This document shows, piece by piece, positions 1 through 14,200 of a DNA stretch of 64,000 nucleotides. Both the position numbers and the translations under genes were made by a program. The stretch is from Bolinopsis microptera (Eukaryota; Ctenophora; Tentaculata; Lobata; Bolinopsidae). The notes below the pieces were generated by a model. That model made no database searches. It saw nothing but the letters and a program-made list of their open reading frames with translations, and was not told the DNA's origin. Positions within the stretch are counted from its first letter, which is position 1. Each line of letters begins with the position of its first letter. The stretch spans positions 13,542,365 to 13,606,364 of the forward strand of contig NC_087082.1 of the NCBI RefSeq assembly GCF_026151205.1, read 5' to 3'.

Positions 1-2248
1 TTGCTCTGGTTGTCTCTTTTACGCTCTAGTTGTTTCTTTTGAGTTGTTACTTTTTTATCAGGTTGCCAATTGCCATTTTGTTGTTATCTTCGAATATATA
101 TTATGCTGCTCAGAAGTCAGACTATGCATTCGGTTAATAATGCCTGGTTTATTTTAACCAGTATAACCTTGAAAGGTTTTCCACGCGTGTTAAATCATGT
201 GATTGGAACAAGACACACCGAGACACAGAGTCACGTGATAAATGTATTTAGGAGAAGATCTCTGTGACACTGATAGAAACTCTGAGAAATGCTCTGTCTC
301 GGATAATGAAGTCGATGGTAAGAAAATCAATGATTTCCGTTCCTGTTACTGAATTACTTGTTTTGTGGAACTGAGGGACAGATATTTTAAATTCCTCCAA
401 TTCGAATGTAATTTTTTGAAAAACTCGGGAAAGATTGCAACACTGTCACAATGTTTTTAAACACATTTGAGAGGGCTGAAGAATTTGTGCTAAATTGGTA
501 ACATATTAATTTGGGCGATGGTCGACAACTTCAATAGACAAGAATGGAGGGAGTCTCACATTTGACCACTCCCCCCCCCCCCCCCCCCCCTGCATCACCC
601 CTCTGATGACTGGTTGCTCAATCTTTGACAAATTGAAGGTACCCTGCGTTTCATTCATTTACTTACTAGGTAATCCTAGATTTTCTTCATGGCATTTAGT
701 GAGAAAATGAACTTTAAACGGAAATTTTAATAATCAATCTGTGACAGGGCTTATCTAAAGTTTAAAATCAGTTAATATTAGTCACACTTCGTGTTTATTT
801 CTCTTTGAGAACGAGCCATGCCTGCCATCTATTATTTTATGAATATTCTGAATATTCTTTAGCACGCTCTCTTGCTGGTTTGGTTTTCTTAATGATAATA
901 TCTACCCAGAACTATTTAAGAACGATTTCTAAATTTTATGACATCTTAGATATTAGTTTTGAGTGTTAGATATTAGTTTTAAGTGTTTAGTAGTTGATAA
1001 AAATTAAATAAATGATCCATGCCCTCCTCCTGAATAATCACAAAATAACATGCTATAAACTAAGCACGACAATCAGGTCCCGATGAGTAGCTGATGGTTC
1101 ATTCGTCTTCTACATTACTAATACTTAATAAGTGTTGTCAAAAAGAATTTGATCTATGGTATGCTGATATGTTTGGGCTGCGTCAACACTTTACTTTGAC
1201 GAATGCAGAGTGACAGCTCTTATTTGATTGATCTTTGCTGTAAACTGATTGATCAATCACGTGCCAAAAGAAAGTGACGTCGCTTCCTACAGTAACACCA
1301 GAGCTAACTTCTTTCGGAAAGAAAATAAAACAGTTAAAACCTTCCGAGCACGACTACGTATACAATTGTCAAAAACAAATACTATTTCAATCCGAATTAA
1401 AGAAAGAATCAATTAAAAGATGGAAACACTCCAACAGCCTGCTCATCAAGTTCAAATCATACTGTGAGCAAGCCAACGCAGCTGTTTACTATCATTTACA
1501 TAATATATTAACACACATGCAATGACAAACTCTTGCTATATGAATTTCCTGATTCAACACTGGTCAGCTGACCTATCTTCGTGGCTGCGATTGGCGGAAA
1601 CGGTGTCATCCTCAACGCTGATCGGCTGCATCAAACCGCCAGTTTTCCTGTAGGATCACTGGAGCTTTCGCTAAAATATTCAATCGACCTGGTTGAGAGG
1701 ATTACTCTCCTTTGCTTTACGCCGCGGGCTTTATTATATACGCCGTCACCCTGTAATCGTTAATAAATAGTTTCCAATTTTTAGTGGACGAGGAGTGATG
1801 CGTTCGTGCTTCAGTCCATGAGTATAACTGTGCTCTCTTGTGTTAATGACACGGTATTTTCGTGATTATACGAGCTTTTTGTCGTGAAGGAGTTAATTGC
1901 CGTCGGCTCTAGCTAACTAAGACAGATAAATTGTAGTTAAATTGTAGTTAAATAACGACGTTTTCATGCACGACTTTCAATAGTTTCGCACCCAGCTAGA
2001 GTCGCATAACTTTTCTCGCACCTCCCTCAGTATCTAGCTGTTGTTCCCTATCATCCCTTGCCGCAAGTATAACAATCGTTTAGCGTAACATTACATAATA
2101 GACCTCACATTACACTTATGATAATTATAGCGGTTCTTGCCGCTTACTCACTGTCACTCACACGTTCTCCGCGTTTTGTACTATACGTTTGTCTATTATC
2201 TGTGTTTCGCTTTTATAGTATACGGCCTGTGTTTACTGTTGCTACGAA
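1..2248. other. Left flank, no supported coding gene
   Basis: I see no convincing gene here. There is a run of 20 C at 571-590. The short ORFs have no recognisable similarity, and some lack an ATG. One possible alternative first exon of the downstream KH gene lies at 242-317: an ATG preceded directly by an in-frame TAA, followed by the donor G|GTAAGA, in a phase compatible with the exon at 3517. The stretch just before 2249 is probably 5' UTR or promoter of the KH gene. Confidence 0.4.
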
Positions 2249-5200
2249 ATGTACGGGGCTGAGAGGGGGGTCCTCGAGTTCCGTAGGTCCATCTCAGCTA
2301 GGAAGAATATCGGTCAGATCCGTGATCCGGACAAGCCGGATACGCCACCCCCTCCAGTACTCGAGCCAACTATTACTCTTAGTAAGTTTAAGTTTTAGCT
2401 TTTTAGTGCCGGGGGTTTGGTTTGTTGTGAAGAGTGATTGACTGGTTGTATTTCTGCGTTGTTGTTTTTAGAACTATCGTATTCAAATGTGGAGTGAGTC
2501 CACATTGGGTGAACGTTACATGTTTAAAGAGACAAGATTATAGTTTTCTATGTTGCTGAGTGTAACTAGTAATCTTACTGAGTCTAGTTGGTGGATGATA
2601 TAGCGCGGCTTTAGTTCTTAATGTAAAGACTCCCGCAATCAACTACTAAGTGTGTGAATAATAAGCGTAGTTAACAGTTCATAGTAGCTACCTGCTACAT
2701 TCCTATACACAGCAAGGTTTATACACTCTCATTAGAAGGTATGATCTCCACATTACCACATGCGGACCAATCTAATTTAGATAATTGGATAATTAGATAA
2801 TTGCAATGCTTTTTCATCGCATCTAAAAGTTAGGCGGTTATTTTGTAGAGTTATCAGGTGTGATCAGCTAATGTTGTGAGCTTGTTTTCATACTCTCCAG
2901 TGGTATTAGCATTGTACAGCCACATTTCTGCCACAACAGTCGCTACTTCCAGTTAGGTTGTACACTTTGTACACTGTAAGGTATATAAGATACAAGTGAG
3001 TTTATTATCTGACAGACCATAATTTAAACAGAAATCTTATTTAATAGACAATAATACGAGATTGCTGTGAGCTGTCTCTCTGTTGTAATTATCTTTAGTA
3101 ATTATCACTGAATTAGTGGTTGATCGGTACTGAATTAATCCTTATAATTCTGAGAATTAGGCGATTGTAAGGAATCTGCAAATCTACCAAATCTTCAAAT
3201 TATACCCATTGTGCTGTAATTTCAAAGGAATGGTATGTGTTCCAAACTGTCACCAGAGTAGCAAAATTTCATTAAAATTAATTGTTTAGTGTTAACCATG
3301 ACGTGATAATTGTCGTATAATGAAATTGACCATTGTGTTTGGAAAATATCCAATAATGATGTCTGCTTACGTAATTATAAATCTGATTTATCTGATGTAT
3401 AGAAAAACCAAAGTAGGTTGAAAATCAAAGTGATAAACGTCGTAACACTATGACTATTATATAATACTCAATAATATCTCATAACCTTGTTCTAAGATTA
3501 TAAATTAAACCTTCAGGAGTGCACGATAGTGCGCACAGAAAGAGACTAGCTACTGCTAACAAAAGGTGTTTTGATGCAGACTCTGTCGCTATTAACTGTG
3601 AGGGGCGAGACGGGCTTCTTTACGTGCTGGGTAGAGGTTAGTCTGAAGTTGTTATGGTGTTGTTATTGTGTTGTTATTGTGTTGTTATTGTGTTGTTATT
3701 GTGTTGTCATGTTAATATTTTTGATTTTTGATCGCTTTGGGTTTTCTTTGCGAAATTCAGACGAATATTGTCGTTGAGTACATACTCATGCATTCGTGCA
3801 ATGTGCATTGCCAACACCAATACCATGTGTATGACAAAGTTATGAACAGCTTACAAACTAAAGTTAAGTCACACATTTACCATTCTTGATGTCCGCTCTG
3901 AATAGCAGTCCTACTGTCTACCCTAGCTATTAGCGCCCTCTAGGATATGAACACGGCTCTTTTGTGTAATTTAGACAATGAAATTGCGAGTTTAAGAAGG
4001 TATGGTTAAGATAAAATATATATTGTACACCCTACACAATACTGTCCATGGTGTAACTACTGTATGTAATGTAGTGTATGTCACAAGATTGAGTATAGAT
4101 ACATCATCATCATTTGTTATAATACCTTCACAATAAAACGGTAGAAAATGTCATTGATAAAATAATTGCTTCATTATTAGTTTCCTTATGGTAGGAAGCT
4201 GTCCTTTCTGATAAAGAAAATTTCCTTATTACTTCATGTCTAGCCTCATCCCAAGCTGCAATAACAAATCAACGGTAGATAAAATACGTTAGATAAAACG
4301 TACTAAGATAAAACACTTTATCGAGTAAAACTGCTTAAACATCTCTTATTTCCACCTCAGTGCGGCATGCTCTCAGTATTTTTCTATCATAAATATTATT
4401 TAAAATAAGTATTTCTCTACCATAAATGTTTGCAGATAATACTCGTTTGAACAAATGGAGGATAGAACGAGGAGCCCTTATATTCCCTGACTGGAGCAAA
4501 GGGGAGATTATACTAGGGGGAAAAGATGACGTCAGAAAGGAACTAAGAAATGAGATATTGGAGCTGATCGTAAGTTTAAATTTTATGCGTTTTCTAATGA
4601 TTATAGGTAATAAAATGTTTCTTACTATTGACTATATCTACTGTTAACTACGCTAAATATCCGTACTATCAACTATCAGTCAATGAAAAGTTCAGTAAAC
4701 TCCTAGAGAGACATATATTATTCCATGTATTTTTTTAGTCCCAAGGTAAATGTAAGGGCCGTTGCAACAAAACCCACGATGAGAATATAGCAGTAGGTAT
4801 GGAGACTGAAGATGTTGGCTGCAAACATGGACACGAAGTAGAAACCATGATATCCTATTCCGTTCAAAGCGTACCCAGGACCTGTTCCTTCTCCGTAAAT
4901 CCGCCCTGCTGTTGAGTAGTAGATGATGCTCACGCCACTGTCACCCAGTCCAATCAAACCACAGATCAATGCAATGTAAATGGAGTCAGGGTGGACGTAG
5001 GTCTTAACTGAACCAATCTCCAAAATCTCCGTTGATGAACCTTGAGGGAGAATCAAAATGGAAAGTACAGCAGCAACTCACGACAACGAAGCCGTTGCTG
5101 GTAAACTTTCGGATGAAGTTCCAGATAGTTGTTCCAGTGAGGTAGCTCACTCCCATAATCACGCCTACCATAGGTATCAGGCCTCTGTTATCGGAGATGG

Positions 5201-8200
5201 ATGCTATAGAAGTGGGAAGGATCTTTACAAAGAACCCCCATACAAATCCCCAGGCGAAGAGCGGGACAGCTAGTAGCCAGAATTCTGGAATCTTCATCAC
5301 AATTTTGAACCAATCTAAAGAATCTTTTAATCCTGTTTTATTTACCAGGATTTGGACCAAATCTTTGCATTTTTGCACTGGAGATGGTTTTCCAGGCATC
5401 AAAATCATCACATCTACATCTTCTTCTCCTTTTTCGTCCGAATCCTCACGGGGGACGGTTTCAACATCGTCAACCCTTTCCTTTCCTTGCGACTTTTCCT
5501 TTACGTCAGTGAGAGCAACGGTTGCTATAATGGCAGCGAGGATAGTGACAGCCGAGCAGGCCGCGTAGACCACAACCCGATTCTCCTTAGATATCTGCCT
5601 CACATTTTGGAAGTAAAAGTAGTTGGCCAATCCTCCTATCACAAGTCCGCAAGCCGATGTCATAAACCATAACCCCATATTCCTCTGTTTAGTCTCCGGA
5701 GTGGAATTGTCGATTATCACCATCGGCCACAGAATCCACAGAGCACCAAGTCCTAGTCCGGTTAGTGCAGATCCAAAGTATATCAACTGCTTGCTGACAA
5801 TCCATATCATGACCCAGTATGTGCCAGTCACGAGGAGTGTGGAGATCAGTGCGGTGAGCTTGATTCCAATCATACTGTAGATTGGATTAAAGAAAACTGC
5901 TGCGATGATAGAAAAAACTACTTTAATTGATTCGGCATAGTACCCAGTTACGAGGTCAATGTCAGTGCTCTCTGCAAGGGCTATGTTTTGAATAACTCCA
6001 GCTGGTTGCATAGCAGTTAGGCAGAGGGACATTGAGATGGCGGCCACCGCCATGTTCTTGTTCTTTTCATCGAGTAACACGCTCTTCAACTTTTCCATGT
6101 TTATGCTAAGTTACAAATAGTGTTAAACATGATTTTTACACGTAAAAAAAGTTGTATTAAACATAACAGCAAAAGTAACATTGTTAAGGACTTGCAAATG
6201 AGAGACGACCTGCAATCTGTATCACGAAAAAATAAGCTAGGAAGACTTATCGACGAATCAAATCATTAACTAGGCAAAACTACTGCAAACAAGAATGAGT
6301 TGATGAGTATTGACCGAAGAAACCAGTAAAACCAAAAAAGCGCAAAACTATAATCGATTATCATAGTACGTTAGAAGAATCTGTTATTAAGAAAATGTAT
6401 CAGTACAAATAAAATTTACAACATCGAAAACGTTATCAAGAAATGCTAAATGACGTTGAGCGGTGAGCCTTGAGGGGAGGTTAAATAGGTTAAGATCTGT
6501 GGAATTCTATTGTTCTTAAAATTTACAGCAGTTGGTATTTCAGGAATTTTTCAAATCATTGTTTGCCCAATCGCTGGAGAGGATGGAGTACGTTTTGAGC
6601 ACATTTATTTGTGTAAGACTGCTGTCCCTCAATTCCTCAAGTCTCCTCTGATCTGCAATTATTCAACAAGGGCAAGTAGGAACAACAGTGGCCGCCAGTA
6701 AATCTGTAGTTTGTTAACGTTCAGTCCTGGTGCACATAGTATTGATTGAGCTTTTTAAACAAAGGTGGACAACAAAGGCCAAAGCTATTAGCTTGAAGTG
6801 TTGTTGTTGAGGAGGCTTTGCTTCTATAACTGAATCGACTCCCAAAATTTACTACTCTATCCAACTCATTCAGGAACTGGTAAAACTGATAACCTCATTA
6901 ACTGATCACCTCATTAGCTGGTACTAAGCTGCATGCTTACCAGTCAGCAGCTTCCGTCAGGTTCCTGATTAGCACGTGACACCGGCAATGATTTGCAAAG
7001 TGGTGGTTATTCATGCTCAGCATCTCATTATCTCCCTTTTCTGGGACACTCCGTATGATCTCCGGATCAAATAATTTTTTTCCCTGCTCTTGCCGAAGGC
7101 AAAAAGATCGTAGGGGATAAGTAATCGGGTTTGGATATATGAGCTATCCCGATGGACCTGCGGTGACGACAAAAGTCTGCTCCTTCGCAATATAGACCAC
7201 TCCCCTATAATTATGTGTATAAAAGGAGTCTATTTTGCGCGCGCGACGCCTGTTATGTGTTAATTAATTACAGGCATAGCAACCAGTTTTTGGTGCTTGA
7301 CGACTGTTACACAGGTTTCCATCGGGTTACAATTCACTCTTATTCATTAATATAGCATATTAGTCATCAGAGCGGATCAATCATCAATGTAAGTGTTATT
7401 TTGGTGAAACAAGCTTAATAAATTACCGAGTGATAAAATTCAGCAAGTCGAAACAAATTAAATTATGATATCAGCTGATAAACTTGTTGCTGATTACTTA
7501 ACAGTTGATCGACACTTAATGGTAAAAAGCGAAAACATAGTTGACAAAAGATGTTACTTTACATTTACATTCAAGGAGCAACTAAGATCAAGATTGCGGT
7601 ATGCTTTTAAAGAATCCTATATAAAATCAAAGGCTCGATAGTCGATAGTTGATGCTGCTGTAGATGTAAGCATCAAACAGAATAGTTGATTACAGTCAAT
7701 AAAGTTGGCATACGAATTACGATGCAATAATATGACGTGACATGATACGCATCGTTAACACGAAACAAAACCGCGCAAAAATGAAATGATCTACAACCAA
7801 ACCACATACAGATCGACGGCGACACTTCAGATGCGCGCAGAATTTTACAAGTTCTGCACGCCTAATATACATAATATAAACGATTATCACGTGCGCCAAA
7901 CACCACTCTGGGATACAATAAAGTAGAACAATTACATTGTAGGCAGTAGGGAAATTTGATCGTGCGTGGTGTTACCGCGGCGAAATTCTTGTTTCCTATG
8001 TAACGCGGTTTTTCCAAGAATTGCGTAATATTAGCTATTTAACAGTATTTGGAACAGTGGTTGATTGTTTTGCTAAGAATTGCGTAATATTAGCTATAAG
8101 AGGTCGATTGTACAACTATTATTCTAAGTGATTAAGATCAAATTTTCATTAAAAAATAATAATTCTTGAATATTTTCCGAGAAATTATGTCTCACTGTGC

Positions 8201-11200
8201 ACTCGTCCTACATAAAATAAACAGCATCTTAAACGTAATAAAAAATGCTAAATGGCGCTGAGGAGATTGATCTTATATAAGGTACGGTCTAAGGAATCCT
8301 ACTATTGTCGTTAAAGTTTACAACTTTTGGTCGTTGGCATTGGTAAAAACCTTAACCTTTTCAACTTAAGGAGCCCTTATATTCCCTGACTGGAGCAAAG
8401 GGGAGATTATACTAGGGGGAAAAGATGACGTCAGAAAGGAACTGAGAAATGAGATATTGGAGCTGATCGTAAGTTTAAATTTTATGCGTTTTCTAATGAT
8501 TATAGGTAATAAAATGTTTCTTACTATTGACTATATCTACTGTTAACTACGCTAAATATCCGTACTATCAACTATCAGTCAATGAAAAGTTCAGTAAACT
8601 CCTAGAGAGACATATATTATTCCATGTATTTTTTTAGTCCCAAGGGAAATGTAAGGGCCGTTGCAACAAGTCCCACGATGAGAATATAGCAGTAGGTATG
8701 GAGACTGAAGATGTTAGCTGCAAACATGGATACGAAGTAGAAACCATGATATCCTATTCCGTTCAAAGCGTACCCAGGACCTGTTCCTTTTCCGTAAATC
8801 CGCCCTGCTGTTGTGTAGTAGATGATGCTCAGGCCACTGTCACCCAGTCCAATCAAACCACAGATCAATGCAATGTAAATGGAGTCAGGGTGGACGTAGG
8901 TCTTAACTGAACCAATCTCCAAAATCTCCGTTGATGAACCTTGAGGGAGAATCAAAATGGAAAGTACAGCAGCTGCAATGGTAAACACACAGCAACTCAC
9001 GACAACGAAGCCGTTGCCGGTAAACTTTCGGATGAAGTTCCAGATAGTTGTTCCAATGAGGTAGCTCACTCCCATAATCACGGCTATCATAGGTATCAGG
9101 CCTCTGTTATCGGAGATGGATGGTATAGAAGTGGGAAGGATCTTTACCATGAACCCCCATACAAATCCCCAGGCGAAGAGCGGGACAGCTAGTAGCCAGA
9201 ATTCTGGAATCTTCATCATAATTTTGAACCAATCTAAAAAATCTTTTAATCCTGTTTTATTTACCAGGATTTGGACCAAATCTTTGCCTTTTTGCACTGG
9301 AGATGGTTTTCCAGGCATCAAAATCATCACATCTACATCTTCTTCTCCCTCTTCGTCCGAATCCTCACGGGGGACGGCTTCAACATCGTCAACTCTTTCC
9401 TTTCCTTGCGACTTTTTCTTTACGTCAGTGAGAGCAACAGTTGCTATAATGGCAGCGAGGATAGTGACAGCTGAGCAGGCCGCGTAGACCACAACCCGGT
9501 TCTCCTTAGATATCTGCCTCACATTTTGGAAGTAAAAGTAGTTGGCCAATCCTCCTATCACAAGTCCGCAAGCCACTGTCATAAACCATAACCCCATATT
9601 CCTCTGTTTAGTCTCCGGAGTGGAATTGTCGATTATCACCATCGGCCACAGAATCCACAGAGCACCAAGTCCTAGTCCGGTTAGTGCAGATCCAAAGTAT
9701 ATCAACTGCTTGCTGACAATCCATATCATGACCCAGTATGTGCCAGTCACGAGGAGTGTGGAGATCAGTGCGGTGAGCTTGATTCCAATCATACTGTAGA
9801 TTGGATTAAAGAAAACTGCTGCGATGATAGAAAAAGCTACTTTAATTGATTCGGCATAGTACCCAGTTACGAGGTCAATGTCAGTGCTCTCTGCAAGGGC
9901 TATGTTTTGAATAACTCCAGCTGGTTGCATAGCAGTTAGGCAGAGGGACATTGAGATGGCGGCCACCGCCATGTTCTTGTTCTTTTCATCGAGTAACACG
10001 CTCTTCAACTTTTCCATGTTTATGCTAAGTTACAAATAGTGTTAAACATGATTTTTACACGTTAAAAAAAGTTGTATTAAACATAACAGCAAAAGTAACA
10101 TTGTTAAGGACTTGCAATGAGACTTGCAAATGAGAGACGACCTGCAATCTGTATCACGAAGAAATAAGCTAGGAAGACTTATCGACGAATCAAATCATTA
10201 ACTAGGCAAAACTACTGCAAACAAGAATGAGTTGATGAGTATTGACTGAAGAAACCAGTAAAACCAAAAAAGCGCAAAACTATAATCGATTATCATAGTA
10301 CGTTAGAAGAATCTGTTATTAAGAAAATTTATCAGTACAAATAAAATTTACAACATCGAAAACGTTATCAAGCAATGCTAAATGACGTTGAGCCTTGAGG
10401 GGAGGTTAAATAGGTTAAGATCTGTGGAATTCTATTGTTCTTAAAATTTACAGCAGTTGGTATTTCAGGAATTTTTCAAATCATTGTTTGCCCAATCGCT
10501 GGAGAGGATGGAGTACGTTTTGAGCACATTTATTTGTGTAAGACTGCTGTCCCTCAATTCCTCAAGTCTCCTCTGATCTGCAATTATTCAACAAGGGCAA
10601 GTAGGAACAACAGTGGCCGCCAGTAAATCTGTAGTTTGTTAACGTTCAGTCCTGGTGCACATAGTATTGATTGAGCTTTTTAAACAAAGGTGGACAACAA
10701 AGGCCAAAGCTATTAGCTTGAAGTGTTGTTGTTGAGGAGGCTTTGCTTCTATAACTGAATCGACTCCCAAAATTTACTACTCTATCCAACTCATTCAGGA
10801 ACTGGTAAAACTGATAACCTCATTAACTGATCACCTCATTAGCTGGTACTAAGCTGCATGCTTACCAGTCAGCAGCTTCCGTCAGGTTCCTGATTAGCAC
10901 GTGACACCGGCAATGATTTGCAAAGTGGTGGTTATTCATGCTCAGCATCACATTATCTCCCTTTTGGGACCAAGAACAAACGGATAGCATAACAAATAAA
11001 ATATCAAACAGTTTATAAAATACTAAATAAGGCTACCATACCCTACGCGAATGAACTAGAGGTTTTACAAAAACTCACAGTAAGTTCTCAAGCTGTTCTT
11101 GATTACTATTTCTGGGACACTCCGTATGATCTCCGGATCAAATAATTTTTTCCTTTGTAACGCGGTATTTCCAAGAATTGCGTAATATTAGCTATTTAAG

Positions 11201-14200
11201 AGGTTGATTGTTTTGCTAAGAATTGTGTAAAAGTTTACAACTTTTGGTCGTTGGCATTGGTAAAAAACCTTAACCTTTTAAACTTGTCGTATGCAAAAGA
11301 TCGATTCTGCCCGCACATCCATGCGCAACATGATCGACATTTTTTGTGTGAACAAAGTTATAGACTTTAGACCCTAAAAAATATGTGCAGTGAGATGGAC
11401 TATCTACAGCTTAGGAAGTTCAGGAAGTTCAAGAATTTTCCAACTCATTGTCTGTTCAATCGCTGGCTTGGAGTACGTTTTAAGCATATTTATTTGCGTT
11501 AGATTCGTCTAGGACTTGGGAGAGTAGTGGTTGCAAGCAAATCTGCGGTTTATTTACGTTAACAATTGGGTAACGTGAGAGTCTGGACTCTACGGCGTGA
11601 CACTCTACGGCGTGACATTAGAGATGGTTCTTAATGGTCTGTCACCATCTGTAGCTAATGAATCTTTACTCTACAGTGCATTAAGAATTAAGATCATCTG
11701 CATTCTGCAGTGCCGCTAGACTATCTGCAGCTAAGGTATCTGCACATGTTGGTATTTCAGGAATTTTTCGATTAATTGTTTGTCCAATTGCTGCAAATTT
11801 ATTTGTGTAAGACTGTTATCTAGCTTGCTAGTCTATTGTTCGCTCCTCTCAAGAAGCTTGAAAAGAGCGCCGCGCACAGGGACTGGCATGCCAGGTAAGT
11901 ATTAAGTAAGACTGCTGTCCCTCAATTCCTCAAGTCTCCTCTGATCTGCAATTATTCAACAAGGGCAAGTAGGAACAATTATAGTGGCCGCCAGTAAATC
12001 TGTAGTTTGTTAACGTTCACTCCTGGTGCACACTGCACATAGTATTGATTGAGCTTTTTAAACAAAGGTGGACAACAAGCTATTAAATTTCGAAGCTCTG
12101 CTAATAAGTATTGCTGAAGAGATTCTGCTTCGCTGAGCTACACAGTACTCGAGCGAGGGACTCCATGGTTTCTATGTTAATCAACTGAAATGCAAGGATC
12201 ACATCATCAATTAATCGCCACTGGATGATCGCCACTGGGTGATCTCTATGCTAGCCAGATTAATAGGTTTCTCTGTGGTTGGTCATCGCTAATAGCAGAT
12301 GCGGACTGCGGACTGCAGAACCATGTCTTTAACTTTTCAAGTCAAACAAACAATTGGTTTTTCGTACCACAAATGATAAATCATAGAGGTTCAAAAACGG
12401 ATTTATAATAACTTTTTGCATCCTAAAATTCGGCTAATCAGAAAAGAGATTGAACATATTTGGCCGTTTACGGTCCCCAGGCGGTCGGTTTGGCTACTGT
12501 GAACTATTTCATGCTGATATTTAATAAACCTCCGTCAGTCTTTTTACTTTTTATTGTTTAAGTCAATTTGCGTTCGACAATTATTTGACGGAGTTGTCCC
12601 TGAGTTGATATTTTTTATAAACAATTGAAATTTACTAAATATTTACACAAAGCCTATAACTCTATAAAATAAAAAGATGTGTAGCATAGCCAAGCGTTAA
12701 AATTAATTAACTGATAATTAATAACTGATAATAATAACTGATGATAATTAATTAACTGATAATTGTTTTCAAACAACTTAGTATAAGATAAATTAGTAAA
12801 GATTTATAAAAGATGAATTAATCCCTCTAACAGATAAATATAGGATATGGTTCAAATCAAGCCTAATGCTAAAATTATGTCATGCATTATACTTTCTTAC
12901 TTTTAAACACTTGTAATCTCATCTTTCAATATTAGTTCCCAGTCCCAAATAACAGAGATCTACTTGATAAACTTCCTGAGTCCTATAGTGATAGAAAGGC
13001 ACATAAGAAGAACAGCCCCCAACATACAGTAACAGTAGCTGTGTAGATCAAACAGTGACGGAGTAAACATAGAGATTATGTAGAACACACAGAATCCGTT
13101 GTTGTTGACCGAGAAACCCAAAGATGCCCCGTCTCCGTAAATCCGTCCTGCAGTTGTATAGTAGATGATGCTTATCCCACTGTCAGCAAGTCCGATCAAA
13201 CCAGATATAACCACTACATACATGTCATGAGGCTGGATATAGGTCTCGGCTGTTCCAAGTTCAGAGATCTCGGAGGCGGCACTTTTAGGGAACACCAAAA
13301 TAGAAAGTGTTATGGCAACCACGTGCATCAATGATGCCAGAATGATGCAGACAGTGTTGTTGGAACACCTGGAGATGAAGTTCCAAGAAGAGGATCCCAC
13401 AACATAAGCCGCTCCAGTCACCAGTATGGTCAGCGGGATCAGATCTCTTCTATCGGATATGGAAGCAGTTGCTGTTGGTAACATTTTCACGAAGTATCCC
13501 CAGATAAAACCCCAGTAGATTAAAGGCAAGAATAAGATCCAGAACTCCTTCAGCGTTCTCATTTCTTTGAACCATTCCCTAGCACTTTTTCTATCCTCAT
13601 GATCTGATTGCCCTGATGATGGAGTATCTTTTCCACCGATAATCTCTACTTTATCTGTTCCCTGCTGCTCTGCTTCTCCTTCCTCGTCTATCTCATAATA
13701 GGTAATTTCCCTATCTGTCAGTGGTATGTGCCGATTGTGACTCTTGGTGATGTCAGAGATACCCAGAGCCGCGATGATGGCTGAAATTATAGTGACCCCA
13801 GCAGCAAGGCCATTTACCATCACCCGGTTGGCGGTGGAAATCTTTGAAACATTCTGAAAGTAAAAATAATTGCAAAAACCACCAACCACCACGCCTAAGG
13901 ACTCTGCCATCCACCAGTAGCCCATATTTTTCTGGGACATGCCTGCCTCTGAATTGTTCATCACAACCATAGGCCAAATGATCCACAGAGATCCATATCC
14001 TAGTCCCGAAAGAAAGGAGCCCAGGTAGATGGTGTACTGGTTAACAATCCATATCATGCTCCAGTATGTTCCAGTCACCAAAATGGTCAGGACTGCTGCA
14101 GTTATTTTGATTCCGGCCAACTTGTAGAAAGGATGAAATATGAAACCTGCCAAAATGCACGCAATATATTTCACAATGTCCGCGTAGTAACCAACTGCTA

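Larger units (their letters stand above)
8369..11285. repeat. Tandem segmental duplication, copy 2
   Basis: Second copy of 4470-8368. It matches closely through the UNC93-like gene and its upstream region to about 10960. It then carries about 150 bp not seen in copy 1, and afterwards lacks about 0.9 kb of copy-1 sequence (about 7085-7990) before the shared right end near 11285. Confidence 0.87.

Noticed and set aside
1274-1525. 83-codon ORF with a charged, helical-looking sequence
   Set aside because: It starts at GTG with no ATG nearby and no recognised family. It may be a retroelement scrap, but this cannot be supported.
2118-2441. 107-codon hydrophobic ORF
   Set aside because: It overlaps the better-supported KH first exon 2249-2381 in another frame, and that exon's donor and phase fit the next exon.
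5058-5880. Several plus-strand ORFs across the UNC93-like genes (also at 8698-9799)
   Set aside because: Antisense shadows repeated identically in both duplicate copies; the minus-strand membrane protein explains the sequence.
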